A program made the translations under genes and the position numbers. This document shows, in pieces, positions 28,793 to 36,904 of a stretch of 64,000 nucleotides of DNA (its first letter is position 1; every line of letters begins with the position of its first letter). Source of the DNA: Steroidobacteraceae bacterium. GTDB lineage: Bacteria > Pseudomonadota > Gammaproteobacteria > Steroidobacterales > Steroidobacteraceae. The DNA lies in assembly GCA_019634915.1 (NCBI GenBank), contig JAHCAN010000012.1, forward strand, positions 1-64,000, written 5' to 3'. The notes beneath the pieces were generated by a model. The model was not told the DNA's origin. It saw nothing but the letters and a program-made list of their open reading frames with translations, and did not search any database.

Positions 28793-31700
28793 CTACCTCC
28801 GCAATCGCAGTGCGCTGAAGTAGAGGACCGGGATCACGACGAGCGTCAGCAGCGTCGAGACCAGGATGCCGAAGATCAGCGAGACCGCGAGACCGTTGAA
28901 GATCGGATCGTCGAGGATGAACAGCGCGCCGATCATCGCCGCGAGTGCGGTCAGCACGATCGGGCGGGCGCGGACGGCGCCGGCGCGGATCACGGCCTGC
29001 GCCGGCTCGCGGCCCTCGGCCAGCTCCTGATTGATGAAGTCGACCAGCAGGATCGAGTTGCGCACGATGATGCCGGCGAGCGCGATCATGCCGATCATCG
29101 AGGTGGCCGTGAACTGCGCGCCGAGCAGCGCGTGCCCCGGCATCACGCCGATGATCGTCAGCGGGATCGGCGCCATGATCACGAGCGGCACGAAGTAGGA
29201 ACGGAAGTGCGCGACCACCAGCAGGTAGATCAACAGCAGGCCCACCGAATAGGCGAGCCCCATGTCGCGGAAGGTCTCGTAGGTGATCTGCCACTCGCCA
29301 TCCCACTTGACCGCGGCGGCGCGCAGATCCGTGGGCTGGCGGATGAAGGTCTGCCCGACGGCCTCGCCGGCGCTGCCGGCACGCAGCTGGCCGACGAGAT
29401 CGAACATGCCGTACAGCGGGCTGTCGAGCCGCCCGGCCATGTCGCCGGTCACGTAGACGACCGGCAGCATGTCCTTGTGATGGATCGCGGCGTCCCGCCG
29501 CGCCTCGCGCACGGTCACGATCTCCGACAGCGGCACCATGGCGCCGCCCGTCCCTGCTACCTCGAGCGTCAGCAGGTCGTCGAGCGTCGCGCGCTCGGCC
29601 ACCGGCAGCTCGAGGCGCACCGGAATCGGATAGCGCTCCGCGCCGGCGCGCACGTAGGTGGCATCGTAGCCGTCCAGTGCGACCTGCAGCGTACGCACCG
29701 CTGCCTGCTGGCTCACGCCGAGCAACGCCGCGCGGGAGCGGTCGATTGCGGCGATCTCGCGGTGCGCGCCGGTCCCGATCGTGTCGTCGACGTCGACGAT
29801 GTCGGGTGTCGACTCGAACAGCGCGCGCAGGTGTGTCGCGAGCGCGCCCCGCGCCGCGGCGGACGGCCCGTACACCTCGGCGACGATCGGCGCGAGCACC
29901 GGCGGCCCGGGCGGCACCTCGACGACCTGCACGCTGCTCGCGCCATGGCGGCGGCCGATCGCGGCCAGCGCCGGACGCACGTCGAGCGCGATCTCGTGAC
30001 TATGGCGCTTGCGGTCGTGCTGGCCGGCGAGGTTGACCTGGATGTCGCCGTAGTGCGGCGCGTTGCGCAGGTCGTACTGGCGCACGAGCCCGTTGAAATT
30101 GATCGGCGCGGAGGTGCCGGCATAGATCTGGTAATGCGTGACCTCCGGCGTCTTCACGAGCTCCGCGGCGAGCTCGTCGAGCAGCATCGAGGTGCGCTCG
30201 AGCGCGGTGCCCTCCGGCATGTTCACGACGACCTGGAACTCCGACTTGTTGTCGAAGGGCAGCATCTTCATCACGACGAGCTTGAACGCCGCGAGCGATA
30301 CCGCGAGCAGGATCGCCGCCGCCGTCGCGGCGTACAGCCGGTGGCGATGCCGGCGGGCGTCGGCGCCGCGCAGGAACGGGCCGAGCAATCGCTCGAAGAG
30401 GCCCTGCAGGCGCGCCTCGATCGTCTGCGAGGCGCGCGCCGCCGTGCCGCCCGCCGCGTGCACGCGCAGCAGCAGCCGTCGCGACAGCCACGGCGTGAAG
30501 ACGAGCGCGATCGCGAGCGAGATCAGCATGCCCATGCTCGCATTGATCGGGATCGGGCTCATGTACGGGCCCATCAGGCCGCTGACGAAGGCCATCGGCA
30601 GCAACGCCGCGATCACCGTGAAGGTCGCGAGGATCGTCGGCCCGCCGACTTCATCGACCGCACGTGCAATCAGCGCCGGCAGATCGCGGCCGCCGTCGCC
30701 CGGCGGCGCGTGCTGCAGATGACGGTGGATGTTCTCGACGACGACGATCGCGTCGTCGACCAGGATGCCGATCGAGAAGATCAGCGCGAACAGCGAGACG
30801 CGGTTCAGCGTGAAGCCCCAGGCCCACGACGCGAACAAGGTCGCGGCGAGCGTGATGATCACGGCACTGCCGACGACGAGCGCCTCGCGCCGGCCGACGG
30901 CGACGATCACCAGCACGATCACCGACACGGTCGCGAACAGCAGCTTCTGCATCAGCTTGACCGCCTTGTCGTTGGCGGTCTCGCCGTAGTTGCGCGTGAC
31001 GGTCGTCTCGACGCCAGCGGGAATCTGCACGCCACGCAGCGCTTCGATGCGCTCGATCAGCTGCCCGGCAACGTCGATTGCATTGCTGCCCGGCTGCTTG
31101 GTGACGGCGACCGTCACCGCCGGGGCCTTGGCCGGCGCTCCGGTGCCGCCGAACCAGACGGCCTGCCGCGGCTGCGCCGCGCCGCGCGTCACCGTCGCGA
31201 CGTCCTGCAGGTAGACCGGGTGGCCGTCGTGCAGGCCGACGATCAGGTTCGCGACGTCGTCGCGATCGGCCAGGAACTCGCCCGCCTGCAGCGGAATCGC
31301 GCTGTTGTCCACGACGAGCTCGCCGGCGTGCGCGACGACATTGGCGGCCGTGAGCGCCTGCAGCAGCGCATCGACGTCGAGGCCGTGGCCCGCGAGCCGC
31401 TGCGCATCGAGCCGCACCAGCACCGCGTCGTCGGGACCGCCGATCGTATGGACGTCGCGCGTGCCGGGCACGCGCTGCAGCTCGGCCTCGATCGAATGGG
31501 CGACCTGGCGCAGGTCGTAGCCGGCGCGATCCTCGTCCGCGGTCCACAGCGTGAGCGTCAGGATCGGCACGTCGTCGATTCCCTTCGGGCGGATCAGCGG
31601 CTCCTGCACGCCGAGCCCGGCGGGCCGCCAGTCGCGATGCGAATAGACGGCGTTGTAGAGGCGCACGATCGCCTCGTTGCGCGTCTCGCCGACCTGGAAC

Positions 31701-32011
31701 TGCACGGTCAGTACCGCGACGCCCGGCCGCGATGCCGAGTACACGTGCTCGACGCCGGTGATCTCGCCGAGCAGCTGCTCCATCGGCGAGCTGACGAGCT
31801 GCTCGACCTGCGCGGCGCTCGCGCCCGGGAACGGCACGATCACGTTCGCCATCGTGACGTCGATCTGCGGCTCTTCCTCGCGCGGCGTGACGAGCACCGC
31901 GAACACGCCCGCGAGCAGTGCGGTCAGCGCGAGCAGCGGCGTCAGCGGATTGTCGAGAAAGGCGCGCGCGAAGCGCCCGCTGATGCCCAGGGCGCGCGGG
32001 CCGGCGCTCAT
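28793..32011 (-). CDS. RND efflux pump, inner-membrane subunit
   Basis: A 1072-aa resistance-nodulation-division transporter. There are 12 membrane helices in two halves with large periplasmic loops, and the N-terminal T-P-R-E-E-E-P-Q-I-D-V segment is typical of proton-driven RND pumps. The middle helices carry the F-S-I-G-I-L-V-D-D-A-I motif with the paired aspartates of the proton relay. Substrate unknown. Its start overlaps the adaptor stop (ATGA), and the sqr gene follows closely. Confidence 0.95.
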   Translation of the reverse strand: MSAGPRALGISGRFARAFLDNPLTPLLALTALLAGVFAVLVTPREEEPQIDVTMANVIVPFPGASAAQVEQLVSSPMEQLLGEITGVEHVYSASRPGVAVLTVQFQVGETRNEAIVRLYNAVYSHRDWRPAGLGVQEPLIRPKGIDDVPILTLTLWTADEDRAGYDLRQVAHSIEAELQRVPGTRDVHTIGGPDDAVLVRLDAQRLAGHGLDVDALLQALTAANVVAHAGELVVDNSAIPLQAGEFLADRDDVANLIVGLHDGHPVYLQDVATVTRGAAQPRQAVWFGGTGAPAKAPAVTVAVTKQPGSNAIDVAGQLIERIEALRGVQIPAGVETTVTRNYGETANDKAVKLMQKLLFATVSVIVLVIVAVGRREALVVGSAVIITLAATLFASWAWGFTLNRVSLFALIFSIGILVDDAIVVVENIHRHLQHAPPGDGGRDLPALIARAVDEVGGPTILATFTVIAALLPMAFVSGLMGPYMSPIPINASMGMLISLAIALVFTPWLSRRLLLRVHAAGGTAARASQTIEARLQGLFERLLGPFLRGADARRHRHRLYAATAAAILLAVSLAAFKLVVMKMLPFDNKSEFQVVVNMPEGTALERTSMLLDELAAELVKTPEVTHYQIYAGTSAPINFNGLVRQYDLRNAPHYGDIQVNLAGQHDRKRHSHEIALDVRPALAAIGRRHGASSVQVVEVPPGPPVLAPIVAEVYGPSAAARGALATHLRALFESTPDIVDVDDTIGTGAHREIAAIDRSRAALLGVSQQAAVRTLQVALDGYDATYVRAGAERYPIPVRLELPVAERATLDDLLTLEVAGTGGAMVPLSEIVTVREARRDAAIHHKDMLPVVYVTGDMAGRLDSPLYGMFDLVGQLRAGSAGEAVGQTFIRQPTDLRAAAVKWDGEWQITYETFRDMGLAYSVGLLLIYLLVVAHFRSYFVPLVIMAPIPLTIIGVMPGHALLGAQFTATSMIGMIALAGIIVRNSILLVDFINQELAEGREPAQAVIRAGAVRARPIVLTALAAMIGALFILDDPIFNGLAVSLIFGILVSTLLTLVVIPVLYFSALRLRR

Positions 32012-33057
32012 GGTCCGCTGCCGGCCGCGGCGCGCAGCGCGAGCGCCGCCGCGAGCGGGTCGGCAGCGATGCGCTCGCCGTCGACGAGACCGGCGAGGAT
32101 CTCGACGCGCCCGTCGGCACGGCGGCCGATGCGGATCTGCCGCAGACTCGGCCGGTCGCCCTCGCCGAGTACGTAAACCGCGGTGACCTCGCCGCGCTCG
32201 ACCAGCGCGCCGGCCGGAATCGACAGGCGCCGCACCTCGCCGACGATGAAGCCGACCTTGACGAGCATCCCGGGATAGAGGTCGGCGGCGTTCTCCGGCA
32301 GGTCGACCCGCGCGCGAAACGTGTTCGACGCGGCGCTCGCCTGCGGGAAGATCGTCAGGCCGCTGGCTTCGATGCGCCGGCCGTCGACATACACCGCGGC
32401 CTTGCGGATGCTGCGTACCGGCCCGACGACGCTCTGCGGCAGGTCGATCGCGACACGCAGGAACTGCAGCGACAGGCCGCTCATCAGCGGCGTGCCGGGA
32501 CGCACGGCTTCGCCGACCTCGACGTGACGCGCGGTGACGACGCCGGCGTAGGGCGCGCGTACTTCGGTGTAGCCCAGCCCCTCGCGCGCCGCTTCGAGGC
32601 CCGCGCGTGCCGCGGCGAGCCGCGCGACCGCCGCGTCGCGCTCGGCGGTGGCCGCGTCGAGCTGGGCCTTCGATGCCGCCTCGTCGTCGTACAGGCCACG
32701 GATGCGCGCATGGCGGGTCCGTGCCTCGGACTCGCGCGCGATCGCTTCGCGCAGTGCCGCCTGCGCCTGCTCGAGGCCGGCGCGCTGTTCGGTCGCGCGC
32801 AGGCGCAGGATGACCGCGCCCGCGGGCACGAAGTCATTGACGTCGTAGAGGATCTCCGCGATGCGCCCCGAGGTCTGCGCCGACACGGTCGCCTGGTTGA
32901 CGGCTTCGATGCGGCCGTCGAGCACGCGCTCGAGCGGAGCCGTGGTCGTCTCGACGGTCAGCGCGACGAGCGCGTCGGCGGCCAGCGTCGGCGCGAACGG
33001 CGCACAGAGCGGCGCGCAGGCGAGCGCCGCGAGCGCGAACCGGTGAGACCTGCGCAC
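32008..33057 (-). CDS. RND efflux periplasmic adaptor (membrane fusion protein)
   Basis: A 349-aa HlyD/AcrA-type adaptor. A signal peptide is followed by a barrel-sandwich half (A-V-N-Q-A-T-V-S-A-Q-T-S-G-R-I), a long alpha-hairpin (about 90-160), the matching lipoyl half (V-R-A-P-Y-A-G-V-V) and a C-terminal beta-barrel. The start is GTG 33057. It links the RND pump and the TolC-type protein of the same operon. Confidence 0.93.
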   Translation of the reverse strand: MRRSHRFALAALACAPLCAPFAPTLAADALVALTVETTTAPLERVLDGRIEAVNQATVSAQTSGRIAEILYDVNDFVPAGAVILRLRATEQRAGLEQAQAALREAIARESEARTRHARIRGLYDDEAASKAQLDAATAERDAAVARLAAARAGLEAAREGLGYTEVRAPYAGVVTARHVEVGEAVRPGTPLMSGLSLQFLRVAIDLPQSVVGPVRSIRKAAVYVDGRRIEASGLTIFPQASAASNTFRARVDLPENAADLYPGMLVKVGFIVGEVRRLSIPAGALVERGEVTAVYVLGEGDRPSLRQIRIGRRADGRVEILAGLVDGERIAADPLAAALALRAAAGSGP

Positions 33058-33069
33058 GGCCCGCTGCCG

Positions 33070-33270
33070 TCAGAACGCCGCGCCGGGCTTGACGCCGAGG
33101 CGCTTCAGCACCATCGCGAGCGGACAGAAGCCCGTGAACGACGCCTGCAGCAGGTTGGCGCCGACGAAGGCGCTGAGCCACAGCCAGTTCGGATGGACGT
33201 AGACGCCGAGCGCGAGGCCGACGAGCACCATCAGGCCCGCGAACCGGATCACCATGCGATCGATACTCAT
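33070..33270 (-). CDS. DUF2892 (YgaP-like) small membrane protein
   Basis: A 66-aa protein with two hydrophobic helices. The family end [13 protein letters not shown], with its conserved cysteine, is present. Stand-alone DUF2892 proteins usually accompany rhodanese or sulfide-handling genes. It is the first gene of the minus-strand sulfide/RND operon, 12 bp ahead of the adaptor gene. Confidence 0.9.
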   Translation of the reverse strand: MSIDRMVIRFAGLMVLVGLALGVYVHPNWLWLSAFVGANLLQASFTGFCPLAMVLKRLGVKPGAAF

Positions 33271-33313
33271 GTCACTTGCTCCTGCGGGGCCCGGGAGGGG
33301 CCGCCTGCAGGTC

Positions 33314-33341
33314 AGTATATTAGCATTTTCTAATTTAGCAA
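33314..33341 (-). promoter_or_regulatory. Promoter/operator of the sulfide-responsive RND operon
   Basis: On the minus strand, -35 TTGCTA (33341-33336), a 16-bp spacer and -10 TATACT (33319-33314). The spacer holds the inverted repeat ATTAG-N6-CTAAT (33319-33334), an A/T-rich palindrome of the kind bound by BigR/SqrR repressors. It lies between the operon and its probable repressor gene at 33363, so both directions could be controlled from one site. Confidence 0.7.
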
Positions 33342-33362
33342 CACCTGATGTAGAATGTCGCT

Positions 33363-33704
33363 ATGGCAAGACGTGCTACCGGCTCGAAGCCTGGCGCCCG
33401 ATCGGGCATATCGGCGGATGAAATGCGCGCCCATGCGAGCGATGCGGCGGCGCTGCTGCGCCCGCTCGCGAACGAACAGCGGCTCGCGATCCTCTGCTGC
33501 CTGCTGGGAGGCGCGCAGTCGGTCGGGCAGATCAATGCAAAGGTGGCGCTGAGCCAGTCCGCGCTGTCGCAGCATCTCGCGGTGCTGCGCGCGGCCGGCA
33601 TCGTCGAGACGAGCCGCGAAGCGCAGGCCGTGTACTACTCGCTCGCACCCGGCCCGGCACGCCAGGTGCTCGCGGTGTTGTACGACGTGTTCTGCGCGGC
33701 GTGA
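33363..33704 (+). CDS. ArsR-family repressor, BigR/SqrR-like persulfide sensor
   Basis: A 113-aa winged-helix protein. L-A-N-E-Q-R-L-A-I-L-C-C-L-L is followed by the recognition helix L-S-Q-S-A-L-S-Q-H-L-A-V-L. Cysteines 45/46 and 111 (V-F-C-A-A) lie where BigR and SqrR have the pair that forms a di- or tetrasulfide on sensing sulfane sulfur. It is divergent from the DUF2892-RND-sqr operon with the palindrome between, so it is inferred to be that operon's repressor. Confidence 0.88.
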   Translation: MARRATGSKPGARSGISADEMRAHASDAAALLRPLANEQRLAILCCLLGGAQSVGQINAKVALSQSALSQHLAVLRAAGIVETSREAQAVYYSLAPGPARQVLAVLYDVFCAA

Positions 33705-33739
33705 TGACGTTGCGCCGCGGTGGCGCGTCCGCGCACCGC

Positions 33740-33934
33740 TCACTTCCCCGACGACATGCTCTCGTAAGGGCCGACCTGCCGGCGCTGCTTCGTCCAGGCG
33801 CGCGCATGCCGGTCCGTCGCGGTCCGCCAGGGCGCCGACAGGTCCTGCGAGCGCCCCATCATCTCGAACCACGTGCTCCAGCCGTGCGACAGGCCGGCCA
33901 GCAGCGGCGAACGATTCCTTGTCACGGTAGCCAT
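33740..33934 (-). CDS. Small hypothetical protein
   Basis: A 64-codon frame starting at ATG 33934 with a strong AAGGAGA ribosome site 6 bases upstream. It contains two tryptophan-rich segments (H-G-W-S-T-W-F-E-M-M and R-A-W-T-K-Q-R-R). It lies convergent to the ArsR-type gene and divergent from ridA. The good ribosome site is the main support. No family recognised. Confidence 0.45.
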   Translation of the reverse strand: MATVTRNRSPLLAGLSHGWSTWFEMMGRSQDLSAPWRTATDRHARAWTKQRRQVGPYESMSSGK

Positions 33935-34048
33935 CAGAGTCTCCTTGTCCGAAGCCGTCACGATGGAGACGATGATGCGAAACCGGCAGGCCGCTTGTGT
34001 TCCGGAATTCTGGCGGCAACATTAGCTCTCCTTAATCCGGAGGAAGAC

Positions 34049-34450
34049 ATGCCGCAGCACGCCATTCGCCAGATCGCGACCTCGCCCGACCCCTATGCGC
34101 CGTTCAGGATTTCCCAGGCCATCGAGGCCGGCGGCTTCGTCTTCGTGTCCGGCCAGGCCGCGATGGACCTGCAGGGCAATCTGGTCGGCGGCGACGACTT
34201 CGCTGCGCAGGCCGAGCAGGCGTTCAGCATGCTCGCGACGGTGCTGGAAGCGGCGGGCTCGAGCCTCGCCCGCGTGGTCAAGGTCACGATCTACCTGACC
34301 GACATGGCCAACTTCCCGGCGATCGTGCAGCTGCGCGAGAAGTATTTCTCGCGACCGTACCCCGCCGACACGATCGTGCAGATCGAGCGGCTTGCGCTGC
34401 CCGAGCTGCAGATCGAAATCGACGCGGTGGCGCTCGCCGGGCGCGGCTAG
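34049..34450 (+). CDS. ridA: RidA family protein (enamine/imine deaminase type)
   Basis: A 133-aa YjgF/YER057c/UK114 protein. The family's arginine lies in the segment preceding Y-P-A-D-T. G-Q-A-A-M-D, V-V-K-V-T-I-Y-L-T-D-M and the C-terminal E-I-D-A-V-A are visible. RidA proteins hydrolyse reactive enamines/imines such as those from threonine dehydratase. GGAGGA lies 7-8 bases before ATG 34049, fixing the start. Confidence 0.92.
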   Translation: MPQHAIRQIATSPDPYAPFRISQAIEAGGFVFVSGQAAMDLQGNLVGGDDFAAQAEQAFSMLATVLEAAGSSLARVVKVTIYLTDMANFPAIVQLREKYFSRPYPADTIVQIERLALPELQIEIDAVALAGRG

Positions 34451-34469
34451 CCGTCGCCGTCGCGGAGCG

Positions 34470-35234
34470 CTAGCTGCCGCGCGGCCAGTGCCCGTCTTCG
34501 ATGACGCTGCGCGCGGCCTGCTCGTACGCCGCCCAGGCCGCCTTCGCGAATCCGCCGCCGACGCTGACCCGCCGCACGCCCGCGGCCGCGAGCTCGGGCA
34601 CGCTCATCGCCGGATCGATCAGCAGCACGTTGACCGGCGTCGGTGCGACGGCCGCGACCAGCGCCCTGATGTCGGCGATCGCGCGGATGCCGGGCGCGTA
34701 CACGCAGTCGGCGCCGGCGGCCGCGTAGGCGATCAGCCGCTCGACGGTCGTGTCGATCGTCGTGTTGCCGAGCAGCAGCCCTTCGCTGCGGCCGACCAGC
34801 AGCACGTTCTCGCCGCTGCGATCGATCGCCTGGCGCGCGGCGCGGATGCGCTCGATCGCGAGCCCGATCGGGTAGAGGTCGATGCCGCGGCGATCCTCGA
34901 TCGACAGGCCCGCCACGCCGGTACCGATCGCGAGGCGCACGTTCTCGGCCACGCCTTCAGGCTGTTCGGCGAAGCCGCCCTCGAAGTCCGCGTTGACCGG
35001 CAGCGCGGTCGAGTGGCTGAGCGCGGCGAGATGCGCGAGCACCTCGTCGCGCGTGACCTCGCCGTCCTCGCGGCCGAGCGACCACGCCAGCCCCGCGCTG
35101 GTCGAAGCGATCGCCTGATAGCCGAGCTTCTCGGCGCGGCGCACGCCGCCGATGTCCCAGGGATTGGCGAGCACGAAGCAGCCGCGCTCGTGCAATGCGC
35201 GAAACCGTTCGCGCGCGGTGGTGATCGAATTCAT
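34470..35234 (-). CDS. Isocitrate lyase/PEP mutase family protein
   Basis: A 254-aa TIM-barrel enzyme of the PEP-mutase/isocitrate-lyase superfamily. F-V-L-A-N-P-W-D, N-A-D-F-E-G-G-F and S-I-E-D-R lie where the family binds Mg and substrate. The lysine-cysteine loop of true isocitrate lyases (KKCGH) is absent, so it is probably an oxaloacetate or carboxyphosphonoenolpyruvate-type enzyme of unknown substrate. Its start overlaps the ada stop (ATGA), so the two are coupled. Confidence 0.88.
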   Translation of the reverse strand: MNSITTARERFRALHERGCFVLANPWDIGGVRRAEKLGYQAIASTSAGLAWSLGREDGEVTRDEVLAHLAALSHSTALPVNADFEGGFAEQPEGVAENVRLAIGTGVAGLSIEDRRGIDLYPIGLAIERIRAARQAIDRSGENVLLVGRSEGLLLGNTTIDTTVERLIAYAAAGADCVYAPGIRAIADIRALVAAVAPTPVNVLLIDPAMSVPELAAAGVRRVSVGGGFAKAAWAAYEQAARSVIEDGHWPRGS

Positions 35235-36304
35235 GACCGGACCTCCTCGTGCGATGTGGCTCCCTCGCGCTCGAGCAGCGCACGCTTGCGCTCGATGCCC
35301 CAGCGATAGCCGGACAGATCGCCGTCGGTGCGCACGACACGGTGGCACGGAATCGCGACGGCGAGGTGATTCGCGCCGCAGGCCTGGCCGACTGCGCGCA
35401 CCGACTTCGGCGCGCCGATACGCTGCGCGATGTCGCTGTAGCTCGCGGTGGTGCCCGCCGGAATCTCGCGCAACGCGCGCCAGACGCGCTGCTGGAACGC
35501 GGTGCCGCGCAGGTCGAGCGGCAGGTCGAGACCGAGCCCGGGCGCTTCGACGAACCCGATCACCTTCGCGACGAGCTGCTCGAACTGCGCATCGCCGCCG
35601 ATCAGCTCGGCCTTCGGGAACTGGTCCTGGAGGCTGCGCGTCAGCGCGGCCGGATCCTCGCCGAGCAGGATCGCGCAGATGCCGCGCGCGCTCGCCGCGA
35701 CGAGGATCGCGCCGAGCGAGCATTCGCCGACCGCGAAGCGCATCGCGATGTCGCGCCCCCCGTCGCGATAGAGGCCCGGCGTCATGCCGAGCACGTCGTC
35801 CGACTCCGCATAGAAGCGGCCGTTCGAGTTATAGCCGGCGTCGTAGATCGCGCTGGTCACCGAGCCGCCGCGCGCGAGTTCGCGGCGCAGCCGCTCGCTG
35901 CGCCGCGCGGAAGCGTACTGCCGCGGCGTGAGGCCGGTGATCGCCTTGAACGTGCGGTGGAAATAAAACGGGCTCACGCCGGCGTGCGCCGCGAGCGAGG
36001 CGAGGCTCGGGATTTCCGTGGCCGCGTCGATCCGCCGGCAGGCCGCGGCCACCCACGCGGCCTGCTGGCCCGCGAGTGCCGGCGTGCCGGGCCGGCAACG
36101 CTTGCAGGCGCGATAGCCGGCCTCCTCGGCCGCCGCCCGCGTCGCGAAGATCTCGACGTTCTCGGGCCGCGCACGCCGCGACGGGCACGACGGGCGGCAG
36201 TACACGCCGGTCGTGCGCACGCCGTAGTAGAACTGGCCGTCGGCCTGCGGATCGCGCGCGGCGATCGCGGCCCAGCGCGGATCGTTTAATGTCGCTGCTG
36301 TCAT
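35231..36304 (-). CDS. ada: Bifunctional Ada: methyl-phosphotriester sensor, AraC-type regulator and O6-methylguanine methyltransferase
   Basis: A 357-aa protein with all three Ada parts. The N-terminal four-cysteine zinc domain includes C36 and C40 (V-Y-C-R-P-S-C), then C-K-R-C. A central AraC-type HTH contains F-H-R-T-F-K-A-I-T-G. The C-terminal methyltransferase has the acceptor box I-P-C-H-R-V-V. It repairs alkylated DNA and, when methylated, activates the adaptive response. The start ATG 36304 is chosen because it leads directly into the zinc domain. It is the first gene of a two-gene operon. Confidence 0.96.
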   Translation of the reverse strand: MTAATLNDPRWAAIAARDPQADGQFYYGVRTTGVYCRPSCPSRRARPENVEIFATRAAAEEAGYRACKRCRPGTPALAGQQAAWVAAACRRIDAATEIPSLASLAAHAGVSPFYFHRTFKAITGLTPRQYASARRSERLRRELARGGSVTSAIYDAGYNSNGRFYAESDDVLGMTPGLYRDGGRDIAMRFAVGECSLGAILVAASARGICAILLGEDPAALTRSLQDQFPKAELIGGDAQFEQLVAKVIGFVEAPGLGLDLPLDLRGTAFQQRVWRALREIPAGTTASYSDIAQRIGAPKSVRAVGQACGANHLAVAIPCHRVVRTDGDLSGYRWGIERKRALLEREGATSHEEVRS

Positions 36305-36472
36305 GAGCTGCTTCCCTGTGACGATTCCTGGCAGCGAGTCTGGCCCGCCGCATCCGAGCAAACACTCCGTGTCTTGCTCTGCTATTCAAACACATCCGCA
36401 GTCACCTGGGGTCAGCAGGGGCGGCATGCATAATCAACGCGCGATCACCGGAGATGGCTGCATAATCGCGAC

Positions 36473-36904
36473 ATGATGGCATCGAATCGCTACCGCTTCC
36501 TGCTTCCGGGTCGGCGAGTCGACGCGCCCGCGCCGCTGCGCGCCACGCTGCGCGAGCTGTTCGGCGAGATGGTCGATGCGGTCGAGGTCATCGAGTATTC
36601 GTGGTTCGCGCGCGTACACCTGCGCGCGATCGCGACGACCCGCCGGCGCCGCATCTACCTTCGCGGAGCGGCGGCGCCGTTCTTCGACGATCCGGTGTTC
36701 GTGCTGCACGAATACTTCCATGTGCTCGCGCAATGGGAGCCGCGGCGGCTCTCGGTGTGGAAGTATCTGGTCGAGCTCTTCCGCCGCGGCTACTGGGACA
36801 ACCGTTTTGAGATCGAAGCCCGTGAATTTGCCGAGGATCATCGCCACCGCTACTGCGCGCTGCTCGCGCGCCATCGTGCCGCGACGACGTCGCGACATGC
36901 CTGA
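36473..36904 (+). CDS. Small zinc-metallopeptidase-like protein
   Basis: A 143-aa protein with H-E-Y-F-H (79-83), a clear HExxH, followed by an acidic helix (F-E-I-E-A-R-E-F-A-E-D) that can supply the third ligand. This is the minimal gluzincin/DUF4157-like arrangement. There is no signal peptide. Its last 8 bp overlap the start of the PBP4 gene, so it is likely co-translated with that gene. Activity is inferred only from the motif. Confidence 0.75.
   Translation: MMASNRYRFLLPGRRVDAPAPLRATLRELFGEMVDAVEVIEYSWFARVHLRAIATTRRRRIYLRGAAAPFFDDPVFVLHEYFHVLAQWEPRRLSVWKYLVELFRRGYWDNRFEIEAREFAEDHRHRYCALLARHRAATTSRHA

Noticed and set aside
28784-32176. A 1130-codon open frame antisense to the RND pump gene, very rich in Arg and His
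   Set aside because: It is a shadow of the high-G+C pump gene on the other strand, with low-complexity composition and no domains.
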